Source: Teichococcus oryzae
GTDB lineage: Bacteria; Pseudomonadota; Alphaproteobacteria; Acetobacterales; Acetobacteraceae
NCBI RefSeq assembly: GCF_008386565.1
Contig: NZ_VUKA01000006.1
Location: forward strand, 159,204 to 223,203
Direction of reading: 5' to 3'
DNA: 64,000 bases
Shown here: positions 46,314 through 56,171 of the stretch, piece by piece
Position numbering within the stretch: the first letter of the stretch is position 1
Layout: each line of letters opens with the position of its first letter
Notes under the pieces: generated by a model
The model's database searches: none
What the model saw: only the letters and a program-made list of their open reading frames with translations
What the model was told of the DNA's origin: nothing
Made by a program: the position numbers and the translations under genes

Positions 46314-47474
46314 GTGCGCGCAGCGATGGCGGCAGATGCGGTGACACCGGCGGCCGGGCCCGGACGGGATACGGCGCTCGACGTGTGGCGCGGCCTGGCG
46401 CTGATCACCATCTTCATCAACCACGTTTCCGGCAATGTGCTGGAGAACCTGACGCACAAGAATTTCGGCTTTTCCGACGCGGCGGAGCTGTTTGTCTTCT
46501 TTGCCGGCTATGCCGCCGCCTCGGCCTATTTCGGCCGTTATGCCTGGGGCCAGAAGCTGTCCATCACCATGAAGGTGGTGAGCCGCGCCGTCAGTCTCTA
46601 TGTCACGCATCTGGCGCTGGTGGTGCTCGGCGGGGCGGTGTTCTCCATGGGCGTGATCCGCACGGGCGATCTGGGCCTGTTCTCGGTGATCGCGCTGGAC
46701 CCGCTGATGATGGACCCGGCCGAGGCCCTGGTCTCGGCGGTGGTGCTGCGCTACCAGCCGGGCTTCCTCAACATCCTGCCGCTGTACTTCGTGCTGATTG
46801 GCCTGCTGCCGTTGCTGCTGGCGCTGGCCGCGCGCAGCGTGGCCCTGGCGCTTGGCCTGTCGGGGGCGCTCTACCTTCTGGCGGGACTGACCGGCCTCAA
46901 CTTCCAGACCTACCCGCTGCCGGGCGGCTGGTTCTTCAATCCGCTGTCCTGGCAGTTCCTGTTCGTCCTCGGCTTCGCGCTGGGCGCCCGGCGGCTGCGG
47001 CGGGGCCATGCCACCACCTATCGCCGCGGCCTGTGGTGGGCGGCAGTGGCGTATCTGGCGATGGCACTGGTGATGATGCAGGGCACCGGCCTGCCGCCAT
47101 CCGGCTGGCTGCCCCTGCCCGATTTCTTCACCCTGCCGGAAAAGCAGTTCCTGTCGGTTCCCCGGCTGCTGCATGTGCTGGCGCTTTGCTATGTCGTGGC
47201 GCATTCGCCGCTGCAAGCCTGGGCACGACGCCTGCCGGGGCAGAATCCGCTGGCGATGTTGGGCCGGCATTCGCTTCCGGTGTTCTGCACCGGGCTGGTG
47301 GTGTCGATCACCGGGGTCGCCCTGAAGCAAACCGGCTTTGACGGGGTGCTGTTCGACATCACCTATGTCACGGCCGGCATCGCGGTGCAGCTCGCGGTGG
47401 CGGCGCTGATGACGCTGACGGAAAAGCGCCAGGGCGCGTCGCGGGCCGCCGCGGCGGCCATTCAGCCTTCCTGA
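46314..47474 (+). CDS. opgC: OpgC-family membrane acyltransferase-like protein
   Basis: A 386-residue polytopic membrane protein with about ten hydrophobic segments. The N-terminal DTALDVWRGLALITIFINHVSGNVLENLTHKNFGFSDAAELFVFFAGY matches the OpgC family, which adds succinyl groups to osmoregulated periplasmic glucans and belongs to the acyltransferase-3-like fold. A GTG start at 46314 is preferred because GGGGAGGG lies 5 nt upstream; an ATG at 46326 is in frame. The stop overlaps the ATG of the SGNH hydrolase gene (TGATG), so the two are coupled. opgGH glucan synthesis genes are not in the window, so the acceptor is unproven. Confidence 0.87.
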   Translation: MRAAMAADAVTPAAGPGRDTALDVWRGLALITIFINHVSGNVLENLTHKNFGFSDAAELFVFFAGYAAASAYFGRYAWGQKLSITMKVVSRAVSLYVTHLALVVLGGAVFSMGVIRTGDLGLFSVIALDPLMMDPAEALVSAVVLRYQPGFLNILPLYFVLIGLLPLLLALAARSVALALGLSGALYLLAGLTGLNFQTYPLPGGWFFNPLSWQFLFVLGFALGARRLRRGHATTYRRGLWWAAVAYLAMALVMMQGTGLPPSGWLPLPDFFTLPEKQFLSVPRLLHVLALCYVVAHSPLQAWARRLPGQNPLAMLGRHSLPVFCTGLVVSITGVALKQTGFDGVLFDITYVTAGIAVQLAVAALMTLTEKRQGASRAAAAAIQPS

Positions 47475-48244
47475 TGCGCCGCCCGGCCGCGCTGGCCATC
47501 CTGGCCCTGATCGTCGCCTTCCCCGCCCTCGCGCAGGAGGAAGCGCCACCGCCCGCCACCGACAACGTGCCGGCCGCCTGCACCGTGCCCGATGACCTGC
47601 GGGAGTTGCATGGCTCGCTGCCCCGGATGGCCGATTTGCTGCGCCGGCGGCAGCCGGTTCGCATCCTGGCGGTCGGCTCATCCTCCACGGCGGGAACAGG
47701 GGCCTCGAACCCGGCGCGGGCCTACCCGCCACGGCTGGAAACGGCGCTGGAACGGCTGCTGCCGGGCGCCGAGGTCACCGTCCGCAACGAAGGCGTGGGC
47801 GGCGAGGTCGCCTCCACGACGCTGGCGCGGATGGAACGCCTGATGGCCGAATGGTCGCCCGACGTGGTGCTGTGGCAGCTTGGCACCAACGATGCATTGC
47901 GCGGCGTCACCGCCCAGGCCTTCGCCGGCATCCTCCGCGAAGGCGCCGACGCGGCGCGCGGCCGCGACCTGCTGCTGATCAATCCGCAATTCTACCCGCG
48001 CATCCCGGACCAGGGCGTGTACCTGTCCTTCGTGGAAGCCATCCGGCAGGTGGCGGAGGAGCGCCACCTGCCGCTGATGCGCCGCTATGACATCATGCGC
48101 TTCTGGGACGGCCTGCCGCGCCCCGCGATCATGCTGTCGGAAGACGGCTTCCACATGAACGACCTTGGCTACCAGTGCATGGCGGAGGTGCTGGCGGGAG
48201 GCATGGTGCGGCAGGTGTCGCGCATCAATTCAGCGCGACGCTGA
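47474..48244 (+). CDS. Secreted SGNH/GDSL hydrolase
   Basis: A 256-residue SGNH hydrolase with a signal peptide (MRRPAALAILALIVAFPALA). The nucleophile block is AVGSSSTAGTG near 66-76, the Gly block NEGVGGE near 105, the Asn block GTNDALRG near 136, and the catalytic Asp/His are in DGFHMND near 223-229. Substrate specificity is not predictable; the family includes esterases, acetylhydrolases and thioesterases. Coupled to opgC by a TGATG overlap, so it may remove or rearrange acyl groups on the same periplasmic polymer. This link is inference. Confidence 0.85.
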   Translation: MRRPAALAILALIVAFPALAQEEAPPPATDNVPAACTVPDDLRELHGSLPRMADLLRRRQPVRILAVGSSSTAGTGASNPARAYPPRLETALERLLPGAEVTVRNEGVGGEVASTTLARMERLMAEWSPDVVLWQLGTNDALRGVTAQAFAGILREGADAARGRDLLLINPQFYPRIPDQGVYLSFVEAIRQVAEERHLPLMRRYDIMRFWDGLPRPAIMLSEDGFHMNDLGYQCMAEVLAGGMVRQVSRINSARR

Positions 48245-48255
48245 CCCGCCCGCGC

Positions 48256-49464
48256 TCAGTTCGATCCGGCCAGGAAGCGGGCGGCGCCTTCCGCCAGCAC
48301 GCGCATGCCCATGGCGAGATCCTCATCCGCCGTGTTCTCCGCCCAGTGATGGCTGATCCCGCCGATGGATGGCACGAACAGCATCGCCGCCGGCATGCGC
48401 TTGGCGAGGTATTGCGCGTCATGCCCCGCCCCGCTCGGCATGTTCTGCCACTTGCCGGGCGCGAGGGCTTCCGCGGCACCTTGCAGCGCCCGCATCATGG
48501 CCGGGTCGCACAAGGCCGGGGTCGCCTTGCTGATGCTGATCAGCTCCGTCTGGCAACGCTCGCGCCGGTTGCTTTCCTGCACAAGCCGGCGCAGCGCGGC
48601 TTCCATGTCCTGCAGCTTTTCCAGCGACACGTCGCGGAACTGGAACAGCACATCGGCCTTGCCAGGAATGATGCTGGGCGCGCCGGGCTCCAGCACGATG
48701 CGTCCGGTGGTCCAGGTGGAACGTTCCCCGCAGATCCGCGGGAACTCCGCGTCGATGGCGGCCAGCAGGCGCATGGCGGTGAGACCGGCATCCTTGCGCT
48801 CCGCCATGGTCGTGCCGCCGGCGTGGTCCTGCTGGCCGGTGACAAGCAGCCGCCACTGCCAGATGGCGACAATGCCGGTCACCACCCCGATCTGCAGGCC
48901 CGCCTGTTCGAGCTGCGTGCCCTGCTCGATATGCATCTCCAGGAAGCCCTTGTAGCGGGCGGGATCGACCTGCAGGCGGGGCAACCCGGCCAGCCCCGCT
49001 TCCCGCAACGCGTCGCGCAGCGGCGTGCCGTCGGTGCGGTTGCGGGAACGATCGATCTCCTCCTCCGGCAATTCGCCGATGATCGAGCGGCTGCCCAGGA
49101 AGCCGCCCTCGAAATGGCCTTCCTCATCGGCGAAGGCGCAAACATCGACAGGCAGCCCGGCGCGGGCCAGCGCCAGTGCCGACACCACGCCCAGCGCGCC
49201 ATCCAGCCAGCCGGCCTCGTTCTGGGATTCGATGTGGCTGCCGGCCAGCAGATGCGGCCCCTCGCCCCTGTGGCGGCCGAAGACATTGCCGATGCCGTCG
49301 ATCGAAGCCTCAAGCCCCGCCTCCTCCATCTTCCGCATCAGCCAGCGGCGGGATTCCATGTCCTGCGGCGAATAGGTCGGGCGGTGCACGCCCGTCCTGA
49401 AGGCGCCGATCCGGCGCAGTTCATGGAGGTCGCTCAGGAAGCGGCCGGTATCGATCTCGGGCAT
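48256..49464 (-). CDS. M20-family Zn-dependent amidohydrolase (N-carbamoyl-L-amino acid hydrolase / allantoate amidohydrolase type)
   Basis: A 402-residue metallohydrolase. Metal-site blocks are GSHIESQNEAGWLDGALGV near 75-93 (the usual form is GSHxDTxxxGGxxDG), FADEEGHFEGGFLGSR near 110, EMHIEQG near 180 and PSGAGHDAQ near 335, with GGISHHWAENT near 360-370. The dimerisation lid is present. Such enzymes hydrolyse ureido or carbamoyl amino-acid groups. The IESQ variant of the first motif replaces the common Asp and may mark a subfamily. The ATG at 49464 is chosen since GGAG is about 10 nt upstream; an ATG at 49479 is alternative. An SDR gene lies upstream on the same strand. Confidence 0.85.
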   Translation of the reverse strand: MPEIDTGRFLSDLHELRRIGAFRTGVHRPTYSPQDMESRRWLMRKMEEAGLEASIDGIGNVFGRHRGEGPHLLAGSHIESQNEAGWLDGALGVVSALALARAGLPVDVCAFADEEGHFEGGFLGSRSIIGELPEEEIDRSRNRTDGTPLRDALREAGLAGLPRLQVDPARYKGFLEMHIEQGTQLEQAGLQIGVVTGIVAIWQWRLLVTGQQDHAGGTTMAERKDAGLTAMRLLAAIDAEFPRICGERSTWTTGRIVLEPGAPSIIPGKADVLFQFRDVSLEKLQDMEAALRRLVQESNRRERCQTELISISKATPALCDPAMMRALQGAAEALAPGKWQNMPSGAGHDAQYLAKRMPAAMLFVPSIGGISHHWAENTADEDLAMGMRVLAEGAARFLAGSN

Positions 49465-49536
49465 CGTGTCAGGCTCCATCGGCTTTGCCAGGCGTGGCTT
49501 TCCGGGGCGGCGTGCAAACGCCGTGCCGCCGCTTCG

Positions 49537-50307
49537 TCAGCGCGCTTCCAGCGTCATGCCGCCATCGACCACCACGGTCTGGCCCGTCACCATGGCGGCG
49601 CCGGCCAGCAGGAACAGGATCACCTCGGCCAGGTCCTCAGGCTGGCAGCGGCGCTTCAGCAGCGCCTTGGCGGCGGAGTTGGCACGCCGCTCCTCGGTCC
49701 ATTCCACCATCCAGGGGCTGTCCACGGCGCCCGGCGCCACGGCATTGACGCGGGCTTCCGGCGCCAGGGAGCGCGCCAGGTTCTTGGTCAGGCTGATCAC
49801 CCCGGCCTTGGTGGCGCCATAGGCCATGGAGCTGCCCGGGCTGTCCAAGCCGGCCACGGAGGCCACGTTCACCACCGCGCCGCGCGCTTCCTTCAGCGCC
49901 GGCGCCGCCGCCTTGCTGCAGCGGAACAGGCCGAGCAGGTTCACCTGGAGCACCGTCTGCCACAATTCCTCGGTGATCAGGTCCAGCGCGGATGGCGGGA
50001 TCAGCTTGGTGGTGCCCGGCGTGCCGGCATTGTTCACGAGGTAGTCGAGCCGCCCGAGATCGGCGACGGCCTGCCGCACCATGCGCGGCCCGTCCTCCGC
50101 ATCGCCCACATTGCCGGGGGCGGCGATCACGTCGCGGCCAGCCTCGCGCAGCCGCGCCACCGCCTCGCTGCCGCGGGCATCACCCGGCAGGTGGTTGAGG
50201 GCGACGCGGCAGCCGGCGGCCGCCAGCGCGGTCGCGGTGGCCAGCCCGATGCCCGAAGCGGCCCCGGTGACCAGGGCAGCGCGCCCCGCGAGCTCATAGC
50301 GGATCAT
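49537..50307 (-). CDS. Short-chain dehydrogenase/reductase (SDR)
   Basis: A 256-residue classical SDR. The cofactor loop TGAASGIG is at 14-21, NNAG near 92, the catalytic Ser in VNVASVAG near 148 and the YGATK motif near 161-165. It ends with VDGGMT, typical of FabG-like proteins. The Asn-His pair after beta-2 (ALNHLPGD) rather than an acidic residue hints at NADP preference, but this is weak. AAGGAG lies 8 nt before the ATG. It is upstream of the M20 hydrolase on the same strand (72 nt gap) and could be co-transcribed. Substrate unknown. Confidence 0.88.
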   Translation of the reverse strand: MIRYELAGRAALVTGAASGIGLATATALAAAGCRVALNHLPGDARGSEAVARLREAGRDVIAAPGNVGDAEDGPRMVRQAVADLGRLDYLVNNAGTPGTTKLIPPSALDLITEELWQTVLQVNLLGLFRCSKAAAPALKEARGAVVNVASVAGLDSPGSSMAYGATKAGVISLTKNLARSLAPEARVNAVAPGAVDSPWMVEWTEERRANSAAKALLKRRCQPEDLAEVILFLLAGAAMVTGQTVVVDGGMTLEAR

Positions 50308-50433
50308 CCCGGTTCTCCTTCCCGATGCTTTGGAAAAGGAGCCTGCCCGCCACGCCCGAGCCCCGCAAGCCTCGCCGGGCAGGACTGCGGCGCTTGCCTT
50401 TGCCGCCCCCCTCCGCTACCGCCGCGCCATCCC

Positions 50434-51519
50434 ATGACCCAAGCCGCCAACCTTCCCGATCTGCGGGCCGAGGATTTCGACTTCGCCCTGCCCGAGGCGC
50501 TGATCGCCCAGTCCCCTGCCCGCCCACGCGACGCCGCGCGGATGCTGGTGGCATCCACGGACGGCCCGCGCGATGCCGGCGTGCGCGACCTGCCGGACTG
50601 GCTGCGCCCCGGCGACCTGATGGTGGTGAACGACACATGCGTCATCCCCGCGCGTCTGCGCGCCCGGCGCGGCGAGGCACGGGTCGAGATCATGCTGAAC
50701 CGCGCCGAGGCGGGCGGCCAGGGGGGCACGGTCTGGCACGCGCTGGTGCGCAACGCGAGGAAGCTGCGGCCGGGCGACATCCTGTCGGTGGAAGGCGCGC
50801 CGGAACTCAGCCCGCGCGTGGTGGAGCGGCAGGAAGGCGGCGCCGTGCTGCTCGATTTCGGCCCCGACCAGGGGCTGCTCGCGGCCGCGCTGGAGCGCGC
50901 GGGCGAGATCCCGCTGCCACCCTACATCGCCCGCCCCGACGGCCCCCGCCCGGAAGACCGGGACGATTACCAGCCGATCTTCGCGCGGCAGCCCGGCGCC
51001 GTCGCCGCGCCGACGGCCAGCCTGCATTTCACCCCGGCCCTGCTGGAGGCGCTGGCGGCGCGCGGCGTCGGCCAGGTGTCGCTCACCCTGCATGTCGGCG
51101 CCGGCACGTTCCTGCCGATCCGCGCCGAGAACCCGCGCGAGCACAAGCTGCATGCCGAATGGGGCGAGATCGCGCCGGCGGCCGCGGAGGCCATCAACGC
51201 CGCCCGTGCCAAGGGCGGCCGCATCGTCGCCATCGGCACCACGGCGCTGCGGCTGCTGGAAAGCGCGGTGGACGATCAGGGCACGATTCGCCCCTTCCAG
51301 GGGCTGACGGACATCTTCCTGCTGCCCGGCCATGTCTTCCACTCGGCCGATCTGCTGCTGACCAATTTCCACCTGCCGAAATCCAGCCTGTTCATGCTGG
51401 TCTCGGCCTTCGCCGGCATGGCCCGGATGCGCGATGCCTATGCCCATGCCGTGGCGCAGAATTACCGTTTCTATTCCTATGGCGATGCCAGCCTGCTGTT
51501 CCGGGAAGATGCCGCATGA
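50434..51519 (+). CDS. queA: S-adenosylmethionine:tRNA ribosyltransferase-isomerase
   Basis: A 361-residue enzyme that transfers and isomerises the ribosyl moiety of SAM onto preQ1 in tRNA, giving epoxyqueuosine. Family blocks: [25 protein letters not shown] near 15-40, [12 protein letters not shown] near 62, [12 protein letters not shown] near 157, [17 protein letters not shown] near 197, [15 protein letters not shown] near 220 and [19 protein letters not shown] near 308-326. It opens a tightly overlapping run with tgt and queF. Divergent from the SDR gene. Certain. Confidence 0.97.
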   Translation: MTQAANLPDLRAEDFDFALPEALIAQSPARPRDAARMLVASTDGPRDAGVRDLPDWLRPGDLMVVNDTCVIPARLRARRGEARVEIMLNRAEAGGQGGTVWHALVRNARKLRPGDILSVEGAPELSPRVVERQEGGAVLLDFGPDQGLLAAALERAGEIPLPPYIARPDGPRPEDRDDYQPIFARQPGAVAAPTASLHFTPALLEALAARGVGQVSLTLHVGAGTFLPIRAENPREHKLHAEWGEIAPAAAEAINAARAKGGRIVAIGTTALRLLESAVDDQGTIRPFQGLTDIFLLPGHVFHSADLLLTNFHLPKSSLFMLVSAFAGMARMRDAYAHAVAQNYRFYSYGDASLLFREDAA

Positions 51520-52640
51520 CCCTGTCCTGGACCTGCCATTGCCATGACGGCAAGGCTCGCGCCGGCATGCTGCACACCGCGCATGGCGACGTGCCGACCC
51601 CGGTTTTCATGCCGGTCGGCACCGCCGGCACGGTGAAGGGCATGACGGCCGACGCGGTGCGCGCCACCGGCGCCAGCATCGTGCTGGGCAACACCTACCA
51701 CCTGATGCTGCGCCCGGGGGCGGAGCGTGTCGGGCGGCTTGGCGGCCTGCACCGGATGATGGACTGGCAGGGGCCGATCCTGACGGATTCGGGCGGCTTC
51801 CAGGTGATGTCGCTGTCCAAGCTGCGGAAGCTGGACAAGGACGGCGTCACCTTCCAGAGCCACATCAATGGCGAGCGCTTCCGCGTGACGCCGGAGCGCT
51901 CCATCGAGATCCAGCACCTGCTGGATTCCGACATCACCATGTGCTTCGACGAATGCATCGAATACCCGGCGGCGCATCCGGAAGCCGCGCGCGCCATGCG
52001 GCTCTCCATGGACTGGGCCGCCCGCTCCCGCGCCGCCTTCACCCCGCGGGAGGGCTATGGCCTGTTCGGCATCCAGCAGGGCAGCACCTTCGCGGACCTG
52101 CGCGCCGAAAGCAGCAAGGCGCTGACCGAGATCGGCTTCGAGGGCTATGCCATCGGTGGCCTCGCGGTCGGCGAGGGGCAGGAGGAGATGTTCCGCACCC
52201 TGGATTTCTGCGCCGACATGCTGCCGGAAACGCATCCCCGCTACCTGATGGGCGTCGGCACGCCGAGCGACATCATCGGCGCGGTGCGGCGCGGCGTGGA
52301 CATGTTCGACTGCGTGATCCCGACCCGCTCCGGCCGCACCGGCCGCGCCTATACCAGCCAGGGCGTGCTCAACATGCGCAATGCGCGCCACGCCGACGAC
52401 ACCGCGCCGCTCGATCCCGAATGCGACTGCCCGGCCTGCACGCGGCATTCGCGCGGCTATTTGCAGCACCTCTTCAAGGCGGGGGAGATGCTGGGGCCGA
52501 TCCTGCTCACCTGGCACAACATCCGCTACTACCAGCAACTGATGCAGCGGCTGCGGGAAGCCATCCTCGCCGGCCGCCTCGACGCGGAGGCCGCCATCAT
52601 CGAGGCCGGCTGGAACCGCGCACAGGAGACCGCAGCATGA
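51516..52640 (+). CDS. tgt: tRNA-guanine transglycosylase
   Basis: A 374-residue TIM-barrel enzyme exchanging guanine-34 for preQ1 in GUN-decoding tRNAs. The Asp in [12 protein letters not shown] near 91 and the nucleophile Asp in [15 protein letters not shown] near 265 are present. The zinc site [17 protein letters not shown] (Cys x3 and His) lies near 304-320. Start overlaps the queA stop (ATGA) and its own stop overlaps queF (ATGA). Certain. Confidence 0.97.
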   Translation: MTLSWTCHCHDGKARAGMLHTAHGDVPTPVFMPVGTAGTVKGMTADAVRATGASIVLGNTYHLMLRPGAERVGRLGGLHRMMDWQGPILTDSGGFQVMSLSKLRKLDKDGVTFQSHINGERFRVTPERSIEIQHLLDSDITMCFDECIEYPAAHPEAARAMRLSMDWAARSRAAFTPREGYGLFGIQQGSTFADLRAESSKALTEIGFEGYAIGGLAVGEGQEEMFRTLDFCADMLPETHPRYLMGVGTPSDIIGAVRRGVDMFDCVIPTRSGRTGRAYTSQGVLNMRNARHADDTAPLDPECDCPACTRHSRGYLQHLFKAGEMLGPILLTWHNIRYYQQLMQRLREAILAGRLDAEAAIIEAGWNRAQETAA

Positions 52641-53113
52641 CCCAGCCCTCCCCCGGCCATGATGTGTCCGGCCTGACCATGCTGGGCCAGAACACCAGGC
52701 AGCCGCAATCGCCGGAAGAAGCGGTGCTGGAGCGCGTGCCCAACCCGCATCCCGGCCAGAATTACTGCGTGCGCTTCACCGCGCCGGAATTCACCTCTCT
52801 CTGCCCCATCACCGGGCAGCCGGATTTCGCGCATCTCGTGATCGACTACGTCCCCGGCGACTGGCTGGTGGAAAGCAAGAGCCTCAAGCTCTACCTCACC
52901 TCCTTCCGCAACCATGGCGCCTTCCACGAGGCCTGCACGGTCGGCATCGGGCTGAAGCTCGCCGGGTTGCTGTCGCCGCAATGGCTGCGCATCGGCGGCT
53001 ATTGGTATCCGCGCGGCGGCATCCCCATTGATGTGTTCTGGCAGACCGGCGATGCGCCGGCCGGCGCGTGGGTGCCGTCCCAGGACGTGCCGAACTACCG
53101 CGGCCGGGGCTGA
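52637..53113 (+). CDS. queF: NADPH-dependent 7-cyano-7-deazaguanine reductase
   Basis: A 158-residue T-fold enzyme reducing preQ0 to preQ1. The thioimide-forming Cys is in [13 protein letters not shown] near residue 56, followed by the catalytic Asp. The QueF signature [20 protein letters not shown] lies near 79-98. Length corresponds to the short, unimodular QueF form. Coupled to tgt through ATGA. Together with queA, tgt and queG it covers preQ0 to queuosine. Confidence 0.96.
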   Translation: MTQPSPGHDVSGLTMLGQNTRQPQSPEEAVLERVPNPHPGQNYCVRFTAPEFTSLCPITGQPDFAHLVIDYVPGDWLVESKSLKLYLTSFRNHGAFHEACTVGIGLKLAGLLSPQWLRIGGYWYPRGGIPIDVFWQTGDAPAGAWVPSQDVPNYRGRG

Positions 53114-53143
53114 TCCGCCCGCCTGCAAGGGAGGACGCCAAAC

Positions 53144-54238
53144 TTGCAGAAGAACGACAAACGAGTGGAAGCCGGCCCGGCATCCCCCGCCCCTTCACCC
53201 GATGCGGCCAGCGCCGCCATCCGGGACGAGGCGCTGCGCCTCGGCTTCGACGCGGTGGGCTTCGCGCCCGCGCATCTCGGCCCGGAGGTGAGGCAGCGCC
53301 TGGATGCCTTCCTCGCGGCGGGGATGCAGGGCGGGATGGGCTGGCTCGCCGACCGCGCCGAGCAGCGCGCGCATCCCCGGGCGCTGTGGCCCGAGGCGGT
53401 GTCGGTGATCGCACTCGGCATGAATTACGGGCCGGAGGAGGACCCGCTCTCCATCCTCGGCCAGCGCGATCGCGCCGCCATCAGCGTGTATGCCCGCAAC
53501 AAGGATTACCACGACATCGTCAAGAAGCGGCTGAAGGCGCTGGCGCGCTGGATGGTCGATCGCTGGCGCGGCAGCGAATTGAAGGTGTTCGTGGACACCG
53601 CTCCCGTGGCCGAGAAGCCGCTGGCGCAGCAGGCCGGGCTCGGCTGGCAGGGCAAGCACAGCAACCTGGTCAGCCGCACCCATGGGTCCTGGCTGTTCCT
53701 GGGCGAGATCTACACCACGCTCGACCTCGCGCCCTCCGCGCCGGAGGTGGATCATTGCGGCCGCTGCACGCGCTGCCTTTCCGCCTGCCCGACGGATGCC
53801 TTTGTCGGCCCCTACCGGCTCGATGCGCGGCGCTGCGTCTCCTACCTCACCATCGAGCACAAGGGGCCGATCCCGGAGGAGTTCCGCGCCGCCATGGGCA
53901 ACCGCATCTATGGCTGCGACGACTGCCTGGCCGTGTGTCCCTGGAACAAGTTCGCGCAGGCGGCGCGCGAGCCCGGACTGATGCCGCGGGAGGATCTGAA
54001 CACGCCGCGCCTCGCGGCCCTGGCCGCGCTGGACGATGCGGCGTTCAGGGCGCTTTTCAGCGGTTCGCCGGTCAAGCGCATCGGCCGTGACCGCTTTGTC
54101 CGCAATGTGCTGATCGCCATCGGCAATTCCGGGGATGCCGGATTGCGCCCGGTGGCCAAGCAACTCACGGCCGATCCCGACCCCGTGGTGGCGGAGGCCG
54201 CGCAATGGGCGGTTCGCCGGCTGAACACGCCTGCGTGA
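53144..54238 (+). CDS. queG: Epoxyqueuosine reductase
   Basis: A 364-residue cobalamin- and 4Fe-4S-dependent enzyme making queuosine from epoxyqueuosine. Blocks seen: [20 protein letters not shown] near 125, [26 protein letters not shown] near 150-175, first cluster [15 protein letters not shown] near 206-220 and second [14 protein letters not shown] near 258-271. A HEAT-like C-terminal tail ([16 protein letters not shown]) follows. It starts at TTG (53144), supported by an excellent SD AGGGAGGA 8 nt upstream. It lies 30 nt after queF. Confidence 0.95.
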   Translation: MQKNDKRVEAGPASPAPSPDAASAAIRDEALRLGFDAVGFAPAHLGPEVRQRLDAFLAAGMQGGMGWLADRAEQRAHPRALWPEAVSVIALGMNYGPEEDPLSILGQRDRAAISVYARNKDYHDIVKKRLKALARWMVDRWRGSELKVFVDTAPVAEKPLAQQAGLGWQGKHSNLVSRTHGSWLFLGEIYTTLDLAPSAPEVDHCGRCTRCLSACPTDAFVGPYRLDARRCVSYLTIEHKGPIPEEFRAAMGNRIYGCDDCLAVCPWNKFAQAAREPGLMPREDLNTPRLAALAALDDAAFRALFSGSPVKRIGRDRFVRNVLIAIGNSGDAGLRPVAKQLTADPDPVVAEAAQWAVRRLNTPA

Positions 54239-54324
54239 CGTTAGCCCCGGCTTTACCTTGACCAACGACACTGTTCACCAGGCAGCCCGCAACCAGGGCC
54301 CTGCCGGTGCTGGAGAGTTGTTTC

Positions 54325-54639
54325 ATGAGTGAGAAGCCGGTCATGGGCTTTGCGTGGTATGACGAGGCCAGCTTCGGCCGGTTGCGTGACGTCATGCCCG
54401 ACATGAGCGAACGCTACGACGAATGGCGGCATGCCGCCTTGCGCGACGTTCGGCGGGCCGAGGAAGCCGGCTACCGCGTGATCCGCATCGCCCTCCGCCC
54501 GGATGAGTTCCTGGCCTGGTGCAGGCAGCACGGCCTCACCTGCATGGATCTGGAAACCCGCCGCGCCTTCGCGCGGGACCGGGCGCAGCTGGTGCTCCGG
54601 GCCGAGCGGCTGAACCGCAAATCCTTCTCCTTCTTCTGA
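54325..54639 (+). CDS. Small hypothetical protein between the two queuosine blocks
   Basis: A 104-residue soluble protein starting [20 protein letters not shown], with GGAGAG about 10 nt upstream. It is rich in charged residues, predicted helical, with [30 protein letters not shown] near 45-75 and a terminal KSFSFF. No signal or membrane segment. I do not recognise the family. It is co-directional with queG and queC but separated by 86 and 166 nt, so functional linkage is uncertain. Confidence 0.7.
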   Translation: MSEKPVMGFAWYDEASFGRLRDVMPDMSERYDEWRHAALRDVRRAEEAGYRVIRIALRPDEFLAWCRQHGLTCMDLETRRAFARDRAQLVLRAERLNRKSFSFF

Positions 54640-54805
54640 AGGGCGGCGCTTGACGCCGCCGCGCGCCGGCGCGATGCCCGGCCGGGGCCAGGGCGCCATG
54701 GCACGGCATCGCCGGCCACCGCGCACCGGCCCCTTCAACACGCCAGAGCATCCGGCGCGAAAGCCATTGCCCGTCATGCTCGCGGCCAGACGGGGGCGAG
54801 ATGCG

Positions 54806-55507
54806 ATGGATGACGGGGCGCTGGTTCTGTTCAGCGGCGGGCAGGATTCCGCCACCTGCCTGGCCTGGGCGCTGAACCGCTTTGGCCGGGTGGAAACGCT
54901 GGGCTTCGATTACGGCCAGCGCCACCGGGTGGAGCTGGATTGCCGCGCGGAGTTCCGAGCCGGGCTGAAGCCGGAATGGCAGGCCAGACTAGGGCCGGAC
55001 CACACCCTGGCGCTGGACGCCCTGGGCGCCGTGTCCGACACCGCCCTGACGCGGGAAACGGAGATCTCCATGGGCGAAAGCGGCCTGCCCAATACCTTTG
55101 TTCCCGGCCGCAACATCGTGTTCCTGACCTTCGCCGCCGCCCTCGCCTACCGGCGCGGCCTGCGCCACATCGTCGGCGGCATGTGCGAGACGGATTATTC
55201 CGGCTACCCCGATTGCCGGGACGACACCATCAAGGCGCTGCAGGTGGCGCTGAACCTCGGCATCGACCCGGGGGAGAAGAAGCGCTTCGTGCTGCACACC
55301 CCGCTGATGTGGCTGGACAAGGCGCAAACCTGGAAACTGGCCGAGGATCTCGGCGGCCCCGCCCTTGTCGCGGACATCGCCGAGAAAACCCACACCTGCT
55401 ACCTGGGCGAGCGGGGTACGCGGCATGAATGGGGCCATGGCTGCGGCACCTGCCCGGCCTGCGCCTTGCGTGCCAGGGGATGGATGGCGTATCGCTCCGG
55501 CTGCTGA
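54806..55507 (+). CDS. queC: 7-cyano-7-deazaguanine (preQ0) synthase
   Basis: A 233-residue ATP-dependent enzyme converting 7-carboxy-7-deazaguanine to preQ0. The PP-loop [14 protein letters not shown] is at 8-21. Other blocks: [12 protein letters not shown] near 35-46, [19 protein letters not shown] near 97-115 and [10 protein letters not shown] near 130-139. The zinc site is CYLG...[15 protein letters not shown] near 198-223. The ATG at 54806 ([12 protein letters not shown]) is chosen; the frame is open upstream to 54650 with other ATGs. A queuosine/preQ0-type transporter gene follows. Confidence 0.95.
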   Translation: MDDGALVLFSGGQDSATCLAWALNRFGRVETLGFDYGQRHRVELDCRAEFRAGLKPEWQARLGPDHTLALDALGAVSDTALTRETEISMGESGLPNTFVPGRNIVFLTFAAALAYRRGLRHIVGGMCETDYSGYPDCRDDTIKALQVALNLGIDPGEKKRFVLHTPLMWLDKAQTWKLAEDLGGPALVADIAEKTHTCYLGERGTRHEWGHGCGTCPACALRARGWMAYRSGC

Positions 55508-55556
55508 ACCCTCAGCGCGGATGCTCCCGCCCCACCCCTTGGGAAAACTCGCAAGA

Positions 55557-56123
55557 ATGACCGGACCTCGCCTGGAGGGCCTGCTGGCCCTTGTCGCCTT
55601 CGGGCTCACCATTCCCGCGGCCAACTGGCTGATCGGCAATGTCGGCACGGTGTGCCCGCCGCAGAGCCCCTGCCTGATCCCTGTCGCCCCCGCTGCCGCT
55701 GGCTTCGTCATGGCGCCTTCCGGCGTGCTGATGATCGGCATGGCCCTGGTGCTGCGGGACCTGGTGCAGCGCCGCCTGGGGGTGGGCTGGGCCTGGGCCG
55801 CCATCGTGGCGGGCACGGCGCTGTCAGCGCTGCTGGCGCCACCTTCCCTGGTGCTGGCCTCCGCCGCCGCCTTCCTGCTGAGCGAAACGGCGGACCTGCT
55901 GGTCTATACCCCGCTGCAACGGCGCAACCTGGTTGTGGCGGTGCTGGCCTCCGGCGCCGTCGGACTGGTGGTGGACAGCATCTTCTTTCTGTTGATCGCC
56001 TTTGGCGACCTCGGCTTCCTGCCCGGCCAGGTGCTGGGCAAGCTGTGGATGGTGCTGCTGGCGCTGCCGCTCACCGCCTGGCTGCGCCGGGCGGATATGC
56101 GGCGCGGCCTGGAGCCGGCCTGA
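55557..56123 (+). CDS. VUT/YhhQ-type membrane transporter (probable 7-deazapurine uptake)
   Basis: A 188-residue integral membrane protein with about six hydrophobic segments. The blocks GMALVLRDLVQRRLGVGWAW near 61-80, ASAAAFLLSETADLLVYTPLQRRN near 102-125 and VVDSIFFLLIAFGD near 140-153 match the VUT family, whose E. coli member YhhQ imports preQ0/preQ1. It sits 49 nt after queC, which supports a 7-deazapurine substrate. The ATG at 55557 is preferred by homology, but an ATG at 55521 is in frame and no SD is decisive. Having both synthesis and salvage is unusual but not unique. Confidence 0.78.
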   Translation: MTGPRLEGLLALVAFGLTIPAANWLIGNVGTVCPPQSPCLIPVAPAAAGFVMAPSGVLMIGMALVLRDLVQRRLGVGWAWAAIVAGTALSALLAPPSLVLASAAAFLLSETADLLVYTPLQRRNLVVAVLASGAVGLVVDSIFFLLIAFGDLGFLPGQVLGKLWMVLLALPLTAWLRRADMRRGLEPA

Positions 56124-56171
56124 TGGCCGCGCTTCTGGCAACCTTCCCGCCCCTGCGGCATAGAGGAGGCA

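Noticed and set aside
54642-54660. 7-bp GC hairpin GGCGGCG/CGCCGCC just after the small gene between queG and queC
   Set aside because: No T-run follows, so it is not called an intrinsic terminator; palindromic GC stretches are common here.
54640-54805. Possible preQ1 riboswitch before queC
   Set aside because: No recognisable preQ1 aptamer hairpin with an A-rich tail was seen; the leader is GC-rich.
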